A DNA stretch of 64,000 nucleotides, taken from NCBI GenBank assembly GCA_002335605.1, contig BEDY01000005.1:744001-808000 (forward strand). The letters are read 5' to 3'. Positions 1 through 11,162 of this stretch are shown here, piece by piece (position 1 is the stretch's first letter; each line of letters opens with the position of its first letter). Source of the stretch: Prillingera fragicola. Taxonomy: Eukaryota > Basidiomycota > Tremellomycetes > Trichosporonales > Trichosporonaceae. Both the position numbers and the translations under genes were made by a program. Under the pieces are notes generated by a model that saw only the letters and a list, made by a program, of their open reading frames with translations, had not been told where the DNA came from and ran no database searches.

Positions 1-3000
1 ACCCGTCACCAATAGCTGCCGGTATCTTGAAGCCCCGTGATGGAGCACCTCCTGTGAGCACTTTGAGTAAAAACGCAAATGTGCCGCCGCCGCTCCCAGC
101 GCAAAAGGACAAGAAGGAGTCCAAGTCCGTTTGGAAGCGAGGTGTCGAAAGGCTGTGGCGCTCAAAATCTGGCTCGAGTTTGCGAGACTCGTTCCACGGT
201 GGACGAAGTGAGAACACGCCTGCACCACCCGTACCAGCACTGCCGCTCGAGCACCGCGCCGCCGCCTCGGGCATCATTACTGGCGTCAGCGGCGCGACTG
301 GCGTCCGCTCTGTGACGAGCCCCTGTGACATTCCCGGAGCGCGCAATAACAAGGGAGACTCGTTCTACCAGCGACATGCGGACAAGTCGTCGCGTAAGCC
401 ACAGCGCGACTTCGATGCCGAGGCCGACGACGTGGAGGATGACCCCTTTGCGTCCCACGTCGACTATGCTGTCCCGCCCACGCGTAGGCCAACTCAGCCG
501 CGCAGCCCGATTCCTAGCGAGTTCAACCCCCCAGTTCGCCCACATCTCCCTTCCAACTCGCCCAGTTTGTCCAACTTGAAGGCGTCGCTCATGCCGCGTC
601 TGCGCAAGTCAAAGTCAATGGCCATGGCTTCGCGTCCCTCGTCGTTTATCAGCGTTCTTCGTGGCGACGAGCGCTCAGGATCAAGGGCGGATTTGCGTCG
701 ACCTAGTGCGGCTTCGCCGCTGGGTGCGTCACCGTTGGGCTCCCCGGGGTCGTTGGAGGACTACGGCACACCCATTGCATCACTGCAGCGCAACCCGGAT
801 GAGTTTGCGGCCAACATGGGAACGTCACCGCTCGAGCCACCGAGGCCAATGTTCTACGACAGCTTTGAGATTCCGCCCTCAGATGACGAGCCAGAGGCGG
901 ATGTCGCCTCGACCATTGCCGAGGTCGAGCGGTCCCTCAGCCCTGTGCCGGTGTCGGAGCCGGAGCCTACTGTCAACTACCCTGTGTTCGAAAAGAATGA
1001 CTTGTCGATTGAGACAGAGCCGACCGCGCCTGCTGACTCTGTGTCAGGCTCGACGATAGAGCAGCTCATTACCCCGTCGACTGCTTCGGCCACCATGTCC
1101 ACCCCGCTCAAGTCCTTCCCTCAGTATGTGCTGCCTCGCTCTAGGTCAACGAGCCTCAGTATGCGCGGCGAAGGTCCCTCGGAGAGCACATCGTTTTCGG
1201 ATCTGTATAAGCAGCTCGGAATTTGGCCGTCTGGTCTGCCCCCGGGAACTCGGCCCGATGGCTCACCCGCCCTCGACGACATCAGTGCGTGCGACCCTTC
1301 GCCGCGCTCGAGTCTCCACGACACGGCAAGCTGGGAGGCAGCGATTTCTGCATTCCCCACCATCGACGATTCGACTTTCGCGCCCGGAACTATCGACTAC
1401 GCATTCGCCGGTGACCTGGGCAGTGAGCGCGAGAGTCTCGCGTCGATCCGAAGCAGCACAGCCAACGCGCCGAGCGAGTCGAATGAGACTTGCATGGCGC
1501 CCCACGATTCGCCTGACAGCCACTCGTCGCGCGGCGTCCGCGGACGCGCGAGCGCGGCAGACTCGGCAAACTCGAGCGGAGCGTGGACTTCGTGGCGTGA
1601 CGTGCCCTGCCGCAATGGCGGAACCGGTCACGGCTCGGGTTCGGGACGTGGATCGGGCCTTGGACGCGATGGACGCGACTCGCACGGATCGTCGCGCGAG
1701 AGCTCGCGGGATCGCCGGACGCGAACGAGCGAGGGCGGATGGCTCGACGACATTGACGACTCGTCGTCCGAGGAAGAGGGCGACGACGAGACCCCACTCT
1801 CCAAGCTCCACCCGCAAGCTTCCGCCGCGCAGCAGGCGCGTCTCGCCGAGACTGTGCGTCGCCGTGAAGCACGCCGTGTGCACCGTGAGCGTGAGCTGCG
1901 CAGCACCAAGTCGCGCATATCGGACGGCACCCCGCAGGGCCGCTCCTCTTCGCAGACTCCCGCTTCGACTGCCCCGCCCCAGCAGACGAAGGGCTGGGAT
2001 GGCGAAGGCGGTGTCCCCGCTGACGTACTTGCCGGACGGCTCGAGCGTGTGGCGGTAGAGGCCAAGCCGGCGCGCGACGTCGTCCCTACACAGTCCACCG
2101 CGCCCCCAGCACCGCACCGCGCCTTGCCCCGCCCCCCTCGCTCGCCTGCCCGCCTGCTTCCCAAGGGGCATATCCGAGACGGTGCGCGCGAGGAGCTCGT
2201 CAACATGCCGACGATCACTCGTACGCCGACCCTCCACCGCGAGCGCGGCGACAGGGTCGCCTCGGACGGTGACGCGCAGGTCCGCCGCTCAGCTAGCTCC
2301 AAGCAACCCCGCGTTTCTTCGGACGGTGACGCACGCGCACCCCAGTCGCACCCGCTCGTGCAGTCACTGTCGCAGCACTCACAGCACTCGCAACACTCGC
2401 AGCATTCCACGCACTCGGCCCACTCGTCGACGTCGGGCCACACAATGTACACTGCCCCTATGTCGCTTTCCAGCGCAGGCCCCTCGCCAGCGAACAGTGT
2501 TGCTCGCCGCCGTGCGCGCTCACACTCGAACGCTTCACGCACCGTTGCGCCGCCTGTGGCAGCCGCAGAGGTGCCCGCTGTACCTGCGCGCACTCGCCCT
2601 GTGAGTGTGCGCTGTGTGGTGGTTGGGCCCAAGGGTCAGCGCTCGCTGCCACTCGATGTCTACCCCGAGACGACTGCGCGGGATGTGCTCGCTGCTGCGA
2701 GGAGTAGGGGCGAGTTCCCCGAGGTCGCCACTGGCCCCACGAGTGGTTGGGTCGTGTATGAAGCGTATGCCGAGCTTGGTCTTGGTGAGTAACTCGACAG
2801 TCAGTTGATAGTTTGTGCTGACAAGAGCAGAACGCCAGGTGCGCGAGTACGAGTCGATTCTGTCCGTGACCAAGGGTTGGGACCAGAACGTGACCTCCAA
2901 CTGCCTGGTGGTTCGCGAGTCTGCCAACGCCATTACGTCGTGGACCCGCGGTGTGCCGCGCTCTGCGCCGTTTGTCGGCGGCTGGGTCCAGCTTGAGACC

Positions 3001-3498
3001 AAGCGCGGCAAGTGGAGCAAGCGCTGGCTCGAGACGCGTGGCGGCCAGGTCTTTCTGTCGCGAAACGAAAAGGGCAAGGACGAGATGCAGGTCAACACTC
3101 TCTTTTCCGACACGTACACCCCTCAGCGCGACTATCCTGCCCCCGGCAGCTTTGTCTTTGCGCTCAAGCGCCTCGACCCCGCCGCCAATTTCGAGAACCC
3201 CACCGAACACGTGCACTTTCTCGCATGCGACGAGGCCACGGGATGGAAGCTCAGCAGCTCGGTCTTTGTGAGCCGCAGCTACACGCTTGCGCAAAGCGGT
3301 ATTGTTGGCGCCACTGGCCCCAGCATTGCCTCGCCCGTGGCCGCGAGCCCTGCGCCGTCTGTCCGCCAGATGCCCGCGGGTACGTCTGGTGCTGGGCTGA
3401 GGCCCCAGCGCCCGCCCCACGTGCATGGCGAGCCGCTCGTGGATCTCAACGCGGGCAAGTCGGCGTTCACGGGTCGTGGGCTTTTGCGCAAGATTTAG
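1..3498 (+). CDS. RA-PH domain adaptor protein, 5' end outside window
   Basis: Exons 1-2784 and 2831-3498, joined by a 46-nt intron at 2785-2830 (GTGAGT...GCAG). The frame is open to the left edge, reading through from base 3 without a stop or an ATG that must be the start, so the N-terminus lies outside the window; about 1149 residues are visible. The first 850 residues are Ser/Pro/Arg-rich and low complexity, with a Gln-His-Ser run near 2371-2410. A Ras-association-like ubiquitin fold (from VSVRCVVVGPKGQ, about residues 865-960) is followed directly by a pleckstrin homology domain (GGWVQLETKRGKWSKRW, about 970-1085). This RA-PH tandem is the architecture of the RIAM/lamellipodin/Grb7 class, which links a Ras-family GTPase to membrane phosphoinositides; a role in polarity or actin is inference. 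The intron lies inside the RA domain and restores it exactly. Confidence 0.8.
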
Positions 3499-4735
3499 AC
3501 GCGCCGAGTCAACGAAGGAGACACCTTGGAGATGGAGATGGAGTGAGTGGGAATGACGGCTGTTGCCGCGATGGACAGTGGTCTGTGGACTGGCTGGGTG
3601 TATTGTTATTAGTCGTTACTTGTACTGTATGCGCGTAATGTATACGCGTAATGAACCTTGTACAAAGCTCTAGCTGACTCGTGCAACGTTTATCACCATG
3701 ACGTGCCACCTCTCGCAATGGTTGCACCCACCATGCACACTTGCAGACTGGCGTCGTGCTTCCATGTAAACAACACACGCAGCGCACAGAGACCCGAGCA
3801 CCAGCCCCGAAAGGGTACGTGTCAGTGGCGTGGCCCCGGAACGCGACGGCGTCGACGAAACCCCTTGGGATGTGCGCCACTGTGTCTCCGAGACATGGGG
3901 CATGGGGCGTTCTGCTTGACGGTGTTAGAGGGTTTCATTGTCATTGCTGCGCGTAGGTGGATGTTGATGCTTGGTTCTGGATGAGTGATCAATCAACAAA
4001 CAAGAATCTGTCGAGCTATAAAGTCTCAAGCATTCACTGTGATGACTCGTTGGGACATGTGTGATGATGGGGTGCGTTTCTCGATGCTTGGACGGGATGT
4101 TGATGGTCGCGCAAGCTCACTACAAGCTCACGTCAGCAGTCAAACACATCCGTGTACCCATTGCATCCTGCAGACGGAGGGTGACTGCCTGTTTGCTTGT
4201 GTCCACAGTAGAGCGACAGTGTGCTCACAAATCCATCCCCTGGTCATGTCCTTCCCACGTCAACCTCTACGACGAGGCAGCGGCCATGCGTGCCCAGTAA
4301 GGTGTGCTAGCTTGGTATTGTTTGTCACGTCACAACTGTGAGAGCCCGCAAGGATGAGGCACAATGAGGTCCGTCGGGAACGTGGCATTCTCACAGCACA
4401 AGGAGAAACCATGCGCGCCGCTTTCTCGCGCCTCAGAGTGACGCCATCGGTCGCGAGATGTGAGAGTAAAGGTGGGCTTGCGCGTCTAGGAACGTGGGGG
4501 AAACGCGAAACCATCGACCGGGTAGGACGAGCACGTTGAACTGTGAACGGTAAACGTGGAACCACGAAACGTGCAGTCTACAGATGGGTGTCAATAAACA
4601 CGAGTGAGTAGACAACGACATCAGTGGCAACTCAGTGGCAAGACAACGAGACAAGGGACTGCTTCTGCGGCACAAGATCGCTGCTTCTTAACGCTTCATA
4701 CTGCTAAACAACTACAATCCACGAGGGTGGCGCGA
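3499..4735. other. Intergenic region, no gene seen
   Basis: This stretch separates the 3' end of the RA-PH gene from the 3' end of HSP12. The open frames on both strands are short, lack recognisable domains and have no consistent splice structure. A small perfect hairpin, CGTGG-AA-CCACG, lies at 4555-4566. It should hold both 3' untranslated regions; I see nothing else. Confidence 0.5.
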
Positions 4736-5003
4736 TTAGGCGGCGTCGCGGTTGGTGTTCGAGCCCGAGATGGCGTCGCCGACCTTCTGGGTGATCGACT
4801 TGTCCTGCTGGGGCTGGGCAGCCGAGGCACCGGCGTCGGCCTTGCCCTTGACGAAGTCGGAGGCCTGCTCGAGGTAGGACTTCTGCGAGTCGGGCTTAAC
4901 AGCAGCTCCAACCTGGCGGCAATGTCAGCAATGTCCACGAGGGCAGGGAGGGGGGGGATGAACTCACCTTGTCTCCGAGGGACTGGCGGCCGAGGTCGGA
5001 CAT
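4736..5003 (-). CDS. HSP12: Hsp12/Hsp9-family small stress protein
   Basis: Two exons on the minus strand: 5003-4968 (12 codons, MSDLGRQSLGDK) and 4912-4736, separated by a 55-nt intron (4913-4967, GTGAGT...CCAG). The product has 70 residues. The MSDLGR start, the KPDSQKS element and the QQDKSITQKVGDAISG-like tail are hallmarks of the fungal Hsp12/Hsp9 family, small hydrophilic proteins that fold on lipid membranes and accumulate in heat, osmotic and stationary-phase stress. Length fits the family. The long overlapping antisense and sense frames here are shadows. A TATA-like box and stress-element-like pentamers lie upstream (separate entry). Confidence 0.93.
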
Positions 5004-5497
5004 GTTTGATTTGATTGATTTGGTTGGGGTAGGTGAGGTAAAGTTGTAGAGTTGGGGGGATGAAGAATAACAGACGCGCCGAACAGCGCGCTCTTATAGC
5101 ATGCAGAATGACAGCCTCCCCGCCACTGGCGACCCATCCAGCACGATCGAGGACGAACATGAGAGATGTTCTTGACGTCATGAAAGACGACTACTGAAGT
5201 GCGAGCACTACGTCATGTCACTACTTGCGCGCTCCCACATCGACGGGGAGGTCATGTACAGGGGATGCAGGCTAGCTCGCCCCCTGTCACGCCACTCGAC
5301 GTGCCCAGCGGGTACTGCGTCTCGACCACTGCATGGGCGAATGTGAGCAACCATGACGACGTTTCTTGGGACGGCTGGTTGCAGTTGGCAGACAATGTAC
5401 AATTGCATGACGTCATATCCTCATGTCATCTCCCATCCATCGATCCCATCGACCTCGTCCCTTGATCTCCCACGCTGACCAGTGCTGGCCAGACCAC
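5004..5497 (-). promoter_or_regulatory. HSP12 promoter region with TATA box and STRE-like pentamers
   Basis: This gap between HSP12 and the 3' end of MBP1 reads on the minus strand as the HSP12 promoter. A TATAAG motif (plus-strand CTTATA, 5093-5098) sits about 90 bp before the ATG. Two stress-response-element pentamers, AGGGG at 5260-5264 and CCCCT at 5281-5285, lie 260-285 bp upstream. In ascomycetes STREs bind Msn2/4; whether a basidiomycete uses the same factor is not known from this sequence. Pentamers occur often by chance. Confidence 0.45.
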
Positions 5498-8400
5498 TCA
5501 TGGCCGCTGTTCCGCGACGGGTGCCTTGCGGAGTCGATGCACCAGCCCTGCGATACGCGTGAGGTCAATAGCCGGACCATCCGTCTCCACCGCAGTCGTC
5601 AGTCCGTCAAGCATCTGGTGGGGCAGAATACGCGTATAGTACGTGGAGGTGGAGGTCGCCGACGACGTGGAAAGAGAGAGAATGCGCGTCAGCATGTGGG
5701 TTCTCGGCACGACACCTGCGCGTCGCGAAGGCGTGTTCTGACGCGACACGCAGCAGTACTCACGTCATCGACTTGGTTGACAGACACCTTGGCGCACAGG
5801 GCAATAACCTTGCGGTACTTGACGGCGCGGTCGGCGCCATCGCCCTCAAGCTCCGCAGCGCGCTCCTCGAGGAGCTTGGTCACGCGGTCTTCCCATGCTG
5901 CGAGCCTGCGCAGCTGCAGCAATGCTCCAGCCTCACCAGCGGCAGGGATAGGTGGCTCAGTGGCGGGCTTGGCATCTGCGGACGCCGAGTCAGCAGACGG
6001 CACAGGCGGTGGTGCCAATGCAAATGCAGGAGGGAGTGTTGCCTCGGTACGCAGTGGAGTGCGTCCGGACCAGTCGGCCTCCGCCTTGTCGAGGGCGCGC
6101 TTGGCGTTGGCGGCGCGCTCGGCCTGCTGTTCCAGCGAGCCGAGCTTGGCGCGCGCGGCATCAACCTGTTGCCTCCGTTCCGCCAGAGATCGAGTCGCAA
6201 CCCGGACAGACTTCTCCATGCCATTCAACGACTCGACGTGCTTCTCCATCTCAGTGTCAAACGTCTTGTTTACGTCCTCGAACAGAGCCGAGATGCCTGT
6301 TGTGTCAGTAATGAAGAAGGAACGTGGTGCTCACTCTTAAGAACATCGGCGCTACGTTTTTCAGGCCTCTTGATCTCAGACCGCAGAGAATTAACAGTCT
6401 GCTCCTTGTTGTTCACCGTGAGAGCCTCGACCTCGACACCAAAGTCGCATGGCTTGAGGCCGAGCTTGTTCATTTTCGTCTTGTCCGCGCCAGCATCGAG
6501 GAGCAAGTTGACCAGGGGCTTGGACCCAATACGAGCCGCCGCGCACAGAGCTGTGTCACCCCGAACGTCCTGGAGGTCAACAAGACGCTTGAGGTTAATG
6601 CTTTCTGTGGCAGCGGGGGTAGGAGCGGTCCCGTTAGCCTCGACATTGTTGGGCTCGCCAGAGATGGCACTGGTGGCACCGGGAGTTGCAGCAGCTGCAC
6701 GCTCCTTGGTCTGCTCCTTGGCGATCCAGCCAAGAACATCAGCCATGTAGCCACGGGCCACGGCGGCACGGCCCTTGACACCGGCAAAGAAGGCAATGTG
6801 GTGGATGACCGAGCAGTACGCGTGGTCGAGGGTGCGGACAGAGGGGCCGAGGTACTCGTCAAGGAGCTGAGAGAAGGTGCCAGCCTCGGCGTGGTTGGCA
6901 GTGACAACGGAGCGGATGAGAGGAGTCTCGCCCGAGTAGTTGCCACGGTGAATATCTGCGCCGAGCTCGATGAGCTGGCCAATGACGTTGAGCTTGGCCA
7001 GAGCGCACGCCCAGTGAAGCGCGGTGTGGCCCTGCTCATCAATGACCATGTCAACGTCCCAGTCGGGACGCTCGCCGGCGCCAAGCTCGAACGCTGTGCG
7101 CACATCCACGTCACCCTGGAAGAGCGACAGGAGCTGCTGGCGGCGACGGTGCGACGAAGCACTCAACCGGGGCTTGAACGGCTTACTGCTCAGACGGAAC
7201 GATGCAGGCAGTGCCGGCCGTTCACGCAGCTCATCGTCGACATCCTCGTCGTCGTCACCATTCTCCGTCCTTGTAGGTGTGGGGTCGGCATTCGCCGCCC
7301 CATCCTCCTCAGTGCGAGGGCGCTTGGCCGGGGGCGGCGCATCAATGGCGTCCAGCAAGGGGGGCTGCGTTGTGCCGCCAGTAATTGGGTGGGGCTGGCC
7401 GTACGGGTCGAGGTACACGTCGTTGGGAGGCGGGGGCAGGCCGTGCATAGGCCCGTGGTGTCCACTGTGCCCGTTGATGGTCGCCGAAGGCGCCAGACCC
7501 TGAGCATGCTGCATCATGCCGGGGCCACCAAGCTCCAGAGGCTGCTCCAGGCGGTGCTGCTGAGGTTGTTGCTCGTAGCTCATCTGTTGCTGCTGCATGT
7601 GCTGCTGCTGCTGGTGCTGCTGATGTTGCTGCTGTTGCTGTTGCTGCTGTTGGTGGTGACGCTGCTGCTGTTGCTGCTGTTGATGGTGTGGCGGCGGCTG
7701 CTGGTGCTGCTGAGGGTGTCCGTGGGGGTGGTGCATTGGCTGGCCGGGACCGCCAAAGAACATGGGACCAGCTTGCATGTGGCCCTGCGGGGGATACAGC
7801 ATCTGCTGCTGGCCAACCATCATCTGCTCCTGGCCACCCTGCATGGGCTGCTGCTGCACGAACTGAGGCGGGGGCGGAGGGCCTCCATGCTGGAACGGCG
7901 ACATCATGTGGGCACCAGCCGAACTAGACGCAATAGCCTGCGCATTCGCAACTGCAGCCTTGGATTTCGGGGTCGCGCTGCCGCCACGCATAGGCAGAGC
8001 GGGCGGGCCAGTCGGCGGCGGAACAAAGTCAAAGATCGGGGCCACATACTGCAGGACGCCATACTGCTCGGCCAGCTGGCGACCGCGCTCGAGCGGAATC
8101 CATGTTCCCTGATACTTGCCATCTAATCTGTCAGCAACAGTCGTCGTTCGCGGCGTAAACTCACATCCTCCCTGTACTTTTTCGTGCACTTGGGTCTGCA
8201 CCTGCTTTTCGAGAATCTTTGTCCTCACACTCTTGCTGATACCAGCAACCTTGAGAATCTGGGTGGCGTTGACCCATGAATCCGCCATACGACGCATGAC
8301 TGAGATGTTGCGGATCATGGCCTCGAACACTGGGATCTGCGAGTACGCGCTCGCGTACACCTTGACGTTTCCGGGGCCGCCGACATCCTCCTGTGGAACC

Positions 8401-8759
8401 TGCCCTGGGCGAGATCCCATGACGGCCTGGAAGAGGTTGTGCTGCGAGTGCTGGGGCGTATGTGTCCGTGAGTGAGGTTGAGAGCCTCCCTGGCCTGGCT
8501 GGCCCGGTTGGCCCGGCTGACCCGGCTGTTGGTGTTGCTGCTGCTGCATTTGCATGCCGGGATGTCTTGCTCCGGGCGGCATGTGCTGTTGCTGTTGCTG
8601 GGGTTGCGCAAACTGTTGCTGCTGGCCCTGGGGAGTAGATTGCCTTCCTGGGCCCATGTCAGGCGAGAGGGCAGGGAGGAGTCCGCCTTGTGTTGCCTGG
8701 AGTGGTTGCATGCCTAGAAGCGGAGACTTGGATGGTTGAGACTGCTGCTGGCTGGACAT
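5498..8759 (-). CDS. MBP1: APSES/ankyrin transcription factor, MBF DNA-binding subunit Mbp1
   Basis: Exons on the minus strand: 8759-8165, 8122-6335, 6296-5764 and 5614-5498, giving 1010 residues. A Gln/Pro-rich N-terminus precedes an APSES (KilA-N-type) DNA-binding domain, about residues 131-240, with VYASAYSQIPVFEAMIRN, the ADSWVNATQILKVAG helix and GKYQGTWIPLERG. A long polyglutamine/His tract follows (about 340-400), then ankyrin repeats (GHTALHWACALAKLNVIGQL near 558; GDTALCAAARIGSKPLVNLL near 718), a coiled coil and a conserved C-terminal heterodimerisation segment. This is the Mbp1/Swi4 layout; Mbp1 with Swi6 drives G1/S genes through MCB sites. The first intron (42 nt) lies inside the APSES domain and is in frame without a stop. 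The last intron (149 nt, 5615-5763) is the least certain; I chose it because it joins VNQVDD to MLDGL, as expected at the C-terminus. Confidence 0.9.
7584..7715 (-). repeat. CAG/CAA polyglutamine tract in MBP1
   Basis: Dense imperfect CTG/TTG triplets on the plus strand encode a Gln/His run in the middle of Mbp1. Mixed CAG and CAA codons with interspersed CAC show it is an interrupted repeat, which lowers slippage compared with a pure CAG array. Such tracts are common in fungal activators. A second, shorter Gln-rich block is encoded near 8530-8640. Confidence 0.85.
8123..8164 (-). other. In-frame, stop-free 42-nt intron in the APSES domain of MBP1
   Basis: Donor GTGAGT and acceptor TTAG are seen on the minus strand, with a GCTGAC branch motif. 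Removing it restores VQGG-Y-GKYQGTW, the conserved APSES strand. Retaining it adds 14 residues without a stop, so a plain open-frame scan merges the exons and inserts false sequence in the DNA-binding domain. Confidence 0.85.
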
Positions 8760-9416
8760 GCGGCGGAGTGAGATTTGTCGACTGTGAGACGTTGCTGCCC
8801 AGTTTCTGGGCTGCTAGCTTCTACTACTCTTGAGCAGAAAATACTTCTTTAGATAGATGGGATATCTAGATGCTGGATGACGGCGCTAGTAGAGTAGAAT
8901 CAACGGTAGGTTTGCTAAATGCGTCAGCGGCCTTGCCCACTGGCAACGAGACGCGCGTGGCACTGAACACTCACCTACCATCCATCGCTTCCCCACTGGG
9001 CCAAACTGTAGCTGAGACCTGTTGAGACTATAGTCTGAGTGTATAGGCGCGAGGTCCCAAAAGATGGCGCGTGCAGGAGGGACGATGCTGTGGGTAGACC
9101 GAGATGTACGAAGTATGGGTGGGAGCTGTGAGACTGCAACGTACGCGGCTCTCAGCGATCAACATGGGGCTGTCCCGCAGGGCAGCAGACGCGTGCTGCT
9201 TGCCTGTACAGGAAAATGATTCCGTGTTCCGACAAGTGTCAGGGGCGCGCACGTTAATTTGTTTGCGGCCCCCAGTTAATGCATGTCCAGTAGTGCAGCG
9301 CAAACAATGTGTGTACAAGGCATTCATCCGCTACATCAAAGCCACAGAGTCCAACTAATAAGGGGAGGGAGTGCAGGGACAAGCCGTCGCGCCGGCGCGA
9401 TAGATAGTAACTGCAC
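8760..9416. promoter_or_regulatory. MBP1 upstream region
   Basis: This interval lies upstream of MBP1 and downstream of the membrane-protein gene (both minus strand). One ACGCGT hexamer, the MCB motif bound by Mbp1 itself, occurs at 9189-9194, about 430 bp before the MBP1 ATG. I see no convincing gene here. Confidence 0.4.
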
Positions 9417-11162
9417 TTAAATGCCACCATAGGGGTCCTCGGAAGGCTGGTGGTGCTGCCCGTAGACGGGAGGCGAAGGCAGTGGGCGGCTGGATGAAGC
9501 CGGTGTAGGAACCTCACGGAGGGGAGACAGAGGGAGGCCGTGCTGGTAAGGAGCAGAGTTTGGCGCGAGGTGAGTGGGTGCTGGGAGACGACCGGCGGCT
9601 CCAGCAGGAGAAACGGGGGCGGGGGCGACCTCGTGGCCGTCAGATGAGAGACCGGCGGCCTGGGCCACCTCCTGGTACATGCGGCGCGTCTCCTCGTCGT
9701 CATCGTAGACATCGGGGACGGCATGAGTAGTGTGCGTCGCGTGGGAGTTGTCGCTAAGAGCCATGAGGGGGCTCATGGGGCGAAGCGTAGGCAGAGGAGC
9801 GGGCTCGGGAAGAGGCGTAACGTGCGAAATGTTCGAGTCACGGCCGGCGGCACCAGCCCACTCTCCCTCGTCGGCAGCGGTGCGGGGCGAGTAGTGCTCG
9901 CCCTCGGCGTAGTTGGCCAGGCCACGAGGAGCAGCGAGGTGGTCGTCGGCGTAGCGGTCGTCTGCGTACATCTCAGCAGCGGCAATGTCATCGTAAGAGT
10001 TGGGAGCCTCGGGGCGGCCAAGAGGAACAGGAGCAGGGACGGGGATAGAGCCGTAAGGCTGGCCAGGGCCAACAAGCTGACGAGGACCGGAAGAACCAGT
10101 AGGGCTGTGGTGCGCGGGGTCCTGGCCGTAGCCGTCGTCGAATGGGTTCTGCTGGTACTGTTGCTGGTGGTAAGGCTGCTGGACGGGGACGCGGTTGGCA
10201 TCATAGTCCATGTGGGGAGCAGAGTGGCCACTGTTAGAGTGGGCTGCCGAGGGGGGAGCCTGGGGATACGGGCTGAAAGCACCAGCACCGTAGCCTGCCA
10301 TGTTGCCGTTCACCATGGCCGAGTCGGGACGAGGTGTACCATCGGCATAGAATGCGTTCTGGCGAGCCTGAGCCAAAGCACGGTTAGAGCCGATAACCGG
10401 GGCGGCAGCGCCACCGTAGAAGTCTTCGTCGTCGTGCTGGTACTTCTCGCCACGAGGGAAAGGAGTAACGTCGTCATCCATCTTGGCCCAAGGCGCGGCA
10501 ATCTCCTTGGCCTCCCGGCGCTTCTTAAAGTAGTAGCCAGCGAGGCATCCAATGATAAGGAAACCAGCGAGAAGGGCAATGACGATACCGGCAATGCCAC
10601 CGTTAGAAAGACCACTCGAGCTGCTGTCGCCCGAGGAGGCAGCCTTGCTGGCAGTGCTCGAGGCAGCGCTGCTGCTGCTGGTGCGGCTGCTCGAGCGGGT
10701 AACAACCTTGACCGAGGTGGCGGCCTGCGACGTAGGGGCCGCAGACGAACGGATGGGGGCAACCGCGGACGAGGAGGTTGTCGCCGAGTGGGCCTGGGGC
10801 ACGCCCACGGCAGCACTGCGGACAGCCGACGGACTGGCAGCGACGGGAGCCGCACTGGAAGCCACGGGCACCTTGGCCGAGGAGCTGGGTGCTGGGGCAA
10901 CGACTGCATGCGAGCTGGACGGCGCAACGGCGGCGGTCGAAGACCTGACGGCAGCAGGAGTGGAAGCGAGGGTAGCACCACCTGGGGCAACAACCGAGGT
11001 CTAACCTGTCAGCAAGAACAACGAAGGGCGAGCTGGCGAGAAACCTACCGGCTTCGTCCCGGCGGCCTCGGCAGCCTGAATTGATGCTATCTGCTCGGGA
11101 GTGAGGCGCTTGTGGTGACGCATGGCGTCGCGGCGACGCTGCGCTGCGTGAACGTTGTTCAT
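9417..11162 (-). CDS. Single-pass Ser/Ala-rich membrane protein (Mid2/Wsc-like layout)
   Basis: Exons 11162-11049 and 11000-9417 with a 48-nt intron (GTAGGT...GTTAG) give 565 residues. A region of about 130 residues rich in Ser, Ala, Thr and Val precedes one strong transmembrane segment (GIAGIVIALLAGFLIIGC, about residues 171-195). A basic stop-transfer KKRR and a 370-residue Pro/Gln/Tyr-rich cytosolic tail with acidic patches follow. The layout recalls fungal wall-stress sensors of the Mid2/Wsc type, but there is no WSC domain and no signal peptide at the first in-frame ATG (MNNVHAAQRRRDAMRHHKR). Either the protein inserts by its single helix alone, or an upstream coding exon with a signal peptide has been missed. 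Function is unknown. Confidence 0.72.

Noticed and set aside
5615..5763. 26-nt or 48-nt alternatives for the last MBP1 intron
   Set aside because: The first is too short to splice and the second leads to an immediate stop. The 149-nt choice joins conserved ends, though its branch site is far from the acceptor.
6324..8126. 600-codon plus-strand frame antisense to MBP1, Leu/Val-rich
   Set aside because: It is the mirror of the CAG-rich MBP1 coding strand; poly-Leu comes from CTG on the complement. The minus strand has clear domains and introns.
9723..11084. 453-codon plus-strand frame antisense to the single-pass membrane protein
   Set aside because: Low-complexity shadow rich in Arg, Gly and Val; it runs through the well-supported intron of the minus-strand gene.
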